Assembly (NCBI GenBank): GCA_037143175.1
Contig: JBAWZF010000010.1
Span: 1-64,000, forward strand
Direction: 5' to 3'
From: a bacterium
GTDB lineage: Bacteria > Verrucomicrobiota > Kiritimatiellia > CAIKKV01 > CAITUY01
Length of the DNA stretch: 64,000 nucleotides
Shown: positions 61,201 to 64,000 of the stretch, piece after piece
Layout: the number at the start of each line of letters is the position of its first letter
Position numbering within the stretch: position 1 is the first letter of the stretch
The notes under the pieces: generated by a model
Seen by the model: the letters and a program-made list of their open reading frames with translations, nothing else
Database searches by the model: none
What the model was told of the DNA's origin: nothing
Translations under genes and position numbers: made by a program

Positions 61201-61315
61201 CGGTCAGAGACTGATACTGCTGTTCAAGTTCATTGATTCGAACCACCAGCGGCTGCATTTTTTTCACATCGCGCTGATTCTTCGTTCCGATAATTTTTTT
61301 CAACAACCACTGCAT
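58274..61315 (-). CDS. secA: Preprotein translocase ATPase SecA
   Basis: A 1013-residue motor of the Sec export channel. Motor 1: [31 protein letters not shown] (Walker A), Walker B [17 protein letters not shown]; motor 2: [49 protein letters not shown]; C-terminal zinc tail [14 protein letters not shown]. The ATG at 61315 ([13 protein letters not shown]) has AGGA eight bases upstream; the frame start at 61435 adds 40 residues not seen in SecA. First gene of the minus-strand operon running to the sensor kinase at 48754. Confidence 0.96.
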   Translation of the reverse strand: [1013 protein letters not shown]

Positions 61316-61428
61316 AGATGATTCCTCATTCACTACCCGATCCCGGGTAAAATCAAAACGGATGCACTGTAGGCCATTACGGCTATGATTGCCAGTCAGA
61401 ATCCTCTGTGATAGGGTTCGCGCCACAA

Positions 61429-62580
61429 ATGACAACGCGATCGACTGAAATCTATGATGATGAAACAGTATTGGAGAGCCAACCGCCCTCCCCTCCTGTT
61501 GATCCGGATATCCGCCGGCTCATCGCGGATTATCATTCTATTATCAAAAGCCGCAGCATCCTATCCCCCATTCCCTATCAATTTTCAAGAGAACTCGGCA
61601 AGGGAAGACAAGGGGTTGTCTTTCTCGCGACCCGGCAGGGGGGCCGCGGCTGCCACACCCGGCATGCCATCAAAATTCACGATCCTGGCATTTATTCCTC
61701 CGCCGAGAAATACTGGATCGACATGGGCCGTCTCGCCAGCCAGGTCTCGAAACTTCAGCCTGTCCACAGTGATAACCTGGTTCCCCACGACACCTATGAT
61801 GAGACCAATGGCATCGGGTATCTTCAAATGTCAGTGATTGACGGCATCGATCTTCAATACCTGTTAAACGGCTCACACCTCGCCATCGCGCGCAGTCAGT
61901 CTTCCGATGAAGAGTGGGACCATTTTATGAATACCCTGTTCCGGGTGGAAGACACCCGGTTTATTCTTCAACCTGGAGTGGCTCTCTATATTCTGCGCAA
62001 GATACTGATGGGGCTGATGGTGCTTCATGAGGCCAATTACCTTCATGCCGACATCAAACCCTCGAACATCATGATCGACCGCATGGGCTCCGTGAAACTG
62101 GTCGACTTTGGCCGCGCGGTTGAGATTGGTGAAAAAATCAGCATTTTACTGGGGAGCCCTATTTACATGGCCCCTGAAACGCACCGGTTGGAGCCGGGCC
62201 GGGCGCAAACCGACCTCTTTAGCGCGGGACTGGTCGCTTTGGAAATGTTATGCGGCGAATCTCTTCATGTCTGCAACGACATGGATGACGCAACCCTGTT
62301 GCAATTCAAGCTTTCCCTGTTTGACCGGGTGGAATCCATGCTTCCGCCCTTCGTCCAAAAGAGTAAGCGCATCGTGCGGCTGCTTAAACGCTTTCTTGAT
62401 CCCGATCCGGAGCAACGCTATAGCAGCGCGCATGAAGCCGAAGAAAGCTATTACCGCCTGCGTGGCATCTATCGCGAAATGGGACAAGATGCGGATGCCG
62501 AGTATGATCGTGAACTTCTGACCTATCTCCAGAAAATTACGGATCCCAATACCGGGTTTCTTAATCCGAGGTTGGAGTAG
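61429..62580 (+). CDS. Hanks-type Ser/Thr protein kinase, soluble
   Basis: A 383-residue kinase without membrane helices. Glycine loop LGKGRQGVVF, catalytic Lys in HAIKIHD, hinge region YLQMSVIDGIDL, catalytic loop YLHADIKPSNIMID (HAD in place of HRD, Asp kept), DFG in KLVDFGRA, and APE in IYMAPETHR. All residues needed for phosphotransfer are present. Substrates unknown; no phosphatase or FHA gene nearby. It diverges from secA across 113 bases. The ATG at 61429 (MTTRSTEIYDDE) was chosen; a GTG at 61408 is possible. Confidence 0.85.
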   Translation: MTTRSTEIYDDETVLESQPPSPPVDPDIRRLIADYHSIIKSRSILSPIPYQFSRELGKGRQGVVFLATRQGGRGCHTRHAIKIHDPGIYSSAEKYWIDMGRLASQVSKLQPVHSDNLVPHDTYDETNGIGYLQMSVIDGIDLQYLLNGSHLAIARSQSSDEEWDHFMNTLFRVEDTRFILQPGVALYILRKILMGLMVLHEANYLHADIKPSNIMIDRMGSVKLVDFGRAVEIGEKISILLGSPIYMAPETHRLEPGRAQTDLFSAGLVALEMLCGESLHVCNDMDDATLLQFKLSLFDRVESMLPPFVQKSKRIVRLLKRFLDPDPEQRYSSAHEAEESYYRLRGIYREMGQDADAEYDRELLTYLQKITDPNTGFLNPRLE

Positions 62581-62647
62581 AGGCCAGTAGGCAGTGCGCA
62601 GTTAGCCGATGCGGGTCTTGATGTGTAATAACAAGTGCCGTCCTGAA

Positions 62648-63883
62648 TCATGATTCAACAACCGACATTGCAATGTCGGCCCACCGGTTCAGGCGTGTGG
62701 GATCGTAATTAACCGTGCTGATGTCCTTGAGAATATACTCCAGTGCGCAGCCGTTCTCCTGGCAATGCCGCAATGTTGTCGTGAGGTCTTTCCTGATCAG
62801 ATCCTCATTGAAGCCCGTCATCGCCACGTGGGCGGGATTCGGCTTGCGTGAATAGACATAATCCCGTCCGATCTCCGCCGCCCCGCGACTCTCATCGGCC
62901 CATGGACTCATCGAGATCTTGCGGACATGAGGTAGCATCCGCACTTCTTTCATCTTGCCGTCCAGGGGGTCACAGCAGCCGTAGTAGACCAAGCCGAACC
63001 GTTCACAGATCCGGGCGGTGTAGTCGATTTCGAATTCCTTGAACATCTCGGGTGATACCGTGGAGAACATTTGAGCCAGCCCGAACATCCATTGATCCCG
63101 CGTTCGAGGGCGTTTAGGATCATAACCCGGTGCCGGCAATTCGTCGGTATATGCGCCGGTACAGTGAATCAACTCCTGAGGCCCATACAACAGGCCTTGG
63201 GTCTCAAGCTGGTCCAGCAGGCCCAGGTAGCCTTCCGTCATGCGCGCAACCACCCGGTGCATGAATTCCGGCCGGTCGATCATCGTATAGAGTGCCCCCT
63301 CCACCCCCATCCAGAACGAGATGGGATCCCACAGGGATAAATAGGGATCATACCCACAGGCTTTGACCTCCAGCAGGCCAGCAAAGAGTTCATGGGCCAC
63401 TTCCAGTCGTCTCCGTGTCTCGGCGACATTATGGTGTACCGTCGGCATCTGGATTTTGTCCAGATCTCCGTCGTCGGCAAATTGGTTCTCAAACTTGTGC
63501 GACACCACGCTATTGGCGGGATCACTTACCGCTATCTCCTCATGGACAGTCAGTCCGAAATCGGTGTTGGTAATCGCCATCGGAACGCGGATATACGGCT
63601 CGATCACCATATCCACCCGGAAATGCTGCCAGCGGTAGAGCACCTGCCGCAGTTCGGTCTCATAAGCGCGGCACCCGGCATCCTTGCATTCCAGCGAGAG
63701 CTCATGGTTCCAATTCAGCTCATGCCAGCAGATCTGGTCGATCATCACCAGGGGTCGTTCCGGTCTCAATCCGTTCAAATTCCGCCAGCGCGCCCGTGTC
63801 TCCTCCTGGTGCGGCAAGGCCGCCAACTCCGCAACTCGGCTTGCCAATCCCCGGATAATGTTCCTGTCGTCAGTTGTGATCAT
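62648..63883 (-). CDS. Uroporphyrinogen-decarboxylase-like methyltransferase (MtaA/CmuA superfamily)
   Basis: A 411-residue URO-D-fold protein: ERPLVMIDQICWHEL, VDMVIEPYIRVPMAI, YDPYLSLWDPISFWMGVEGALYTMIDRPEFMHRVV, ELIHCTGAYTDELPAPG, RFGLVYYGCCDPLDGK, ISMSPWADESRGAAEIG. Too divergent for heme synthesis; PVC genomes hold many such proteins, thought to act in corrinoid-linked methyl transfer. A zinc site from His/Cys residues (IHCTG, YGCCDP) is plausible. The ATG at 63883 has AAGGGAG five bases upstream. A cobamide salvage operon in the same window fits. No feature is visible from 63899 to the end. Confidence 0.8.
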   Translation of the reverse strand: MITTDDRNIIRGLASRVAELAALPHQEETRARWRNLNGLRPERPLVMIDQICWHELNWNHELSLECKDAGCRAYETELRQVLYRWQHFRVDMVIEPYIRVPMAITNTDFGLTVHEEIAVSDPANSVVSHKFENQFADDGDLDKIQMPTVHHNVAETRRRLEVAHELFAGLLEVKACGYDPYLSLWDPISFWMGVEGALYTMIDRPEFMHRVVARMTEGYLGLLDQLETQGLLYGPQELIHCTGAYTDELPAPGYDPKRPRTRDQWMFGLAQMFSTVSPEMFKEFEIDYTARICERFGLVYYGCCDPLDGKMKEVRMLPHVRKISMSPWADESRGAAEIGRDYVYSRKPNPAHVAMTGFNEDLIRKDLTTTLRHCQENGCALEYILKDISTVNYDPTRLNRWADIAMSVVES

Positions 63884-64000
63884 GAGCGCTCCCTTCATTT
63901 AAAATCAGCGCTACTCAACAGTAAAACAGCCTTGACGGCAATAGATGCAGTTTGCGAGGTTAATGGATATTCTTTCGATCAACCATGGAAACCAGAACCA

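Noticed and set aside
1-64000. CRISPR array
   Set aside because: No set of regularly spaced identical repeats was seen; the repeats found are pairs or scattered copies.

Overview
The window looks like ordinary chromosome of a free-living Gram-negative bacterium, most likely from the PVC group (Verrucomicrobiota/Kiritimatiellota-like). This is inferred from the gene families, not from a marker-gene comparison. The pointers are a very long secreted subtilase with Asp/Gly-rich calcium-type segments, a MtaA/CmuA-type uroporphyrinogen-decarboxylase-like protein, a Hanks-type kinase, many sensor kinases, a truncated LacI-type regulator and short dispersed repeats. Outer-membrane and envelope genes (Lnt, DUF481, BtuFCD, M23 peptidase) fit a diderm cell.

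Layout. 1-5.3 kb: the RNase P RNA (cut by the window edge) behind a coiled-coil zinc-ribbon gene, then a decayed S51 peptidase, an aldo/keto reductase and a hybrid histidine kinase split by one in-frame stop codon. 5.5-19.8 kb: a beta-propeller lactonase and M14 peptidase pair, a large hybrid sensor kinase, a minus-strand housekeeping run (fumarase alpha/beta, fmt, hemW, PHP phosphoesterase), a putative PD-(D/E)XK nuclease, a small heptad-repeat protein, an MFS carrier, a CDP-alcohol phosphatidyltransferase, a RelE-type toxin-antitoxin pair with a clear promoter/operator, and a frameshifted aldose epimerase. 19.9-30.6 kb: a plus-strand run with cobS, a 774-residue membrane protein, btuF, btuC and btuD (cobamide salvage and import), then a beta-CASP nuclease, a solute-binding protein, DUF481 and panB. 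30.6-40.2 kb: M23 peptidase, lipid kinase, small basic protein, the 1707-residue subtilase, NUDIX hydrolase and folC.

40.2-46.9 kb is an accessory island. A compact three-gene ABC-three-component (ABC-3C) conflict system (HNH-CTD effector, middle component, DUF2326-type ATPase) lies between two imperfect 43-bp direct repeats, one of which covers the folC ribosome binding site and start codon. Behind it are remains of a SNF2-type helicase/nuclease, a HigBA-like toxin-antitoxin pair, unrecognised gene fragments and a LacI-type DNA-binding protein with a proline-rich tail, bracketed by two near-identical palindromes.

47.1-62.6 kb returns to core genes: two PHP-family genes in tandem, then one long minus-strand operon, secA-lnt-prfB-yicC-gmk-tatD-pdxB-like-cinA-sensor kinase, in which prfB keeps the classical programmed +1 frameshift. 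A Ser/Thr kinase diverges from secA, and a UroD-like gene closes the window. Several genes carry lesions (S51, sensor kinase, aldose epimerase, A/B-barrel protein, helicase), and short repeats have entered coding sequences, so the genome shows active small-scale decay and repeat insertion, unless some frameshifts are assembly errors.
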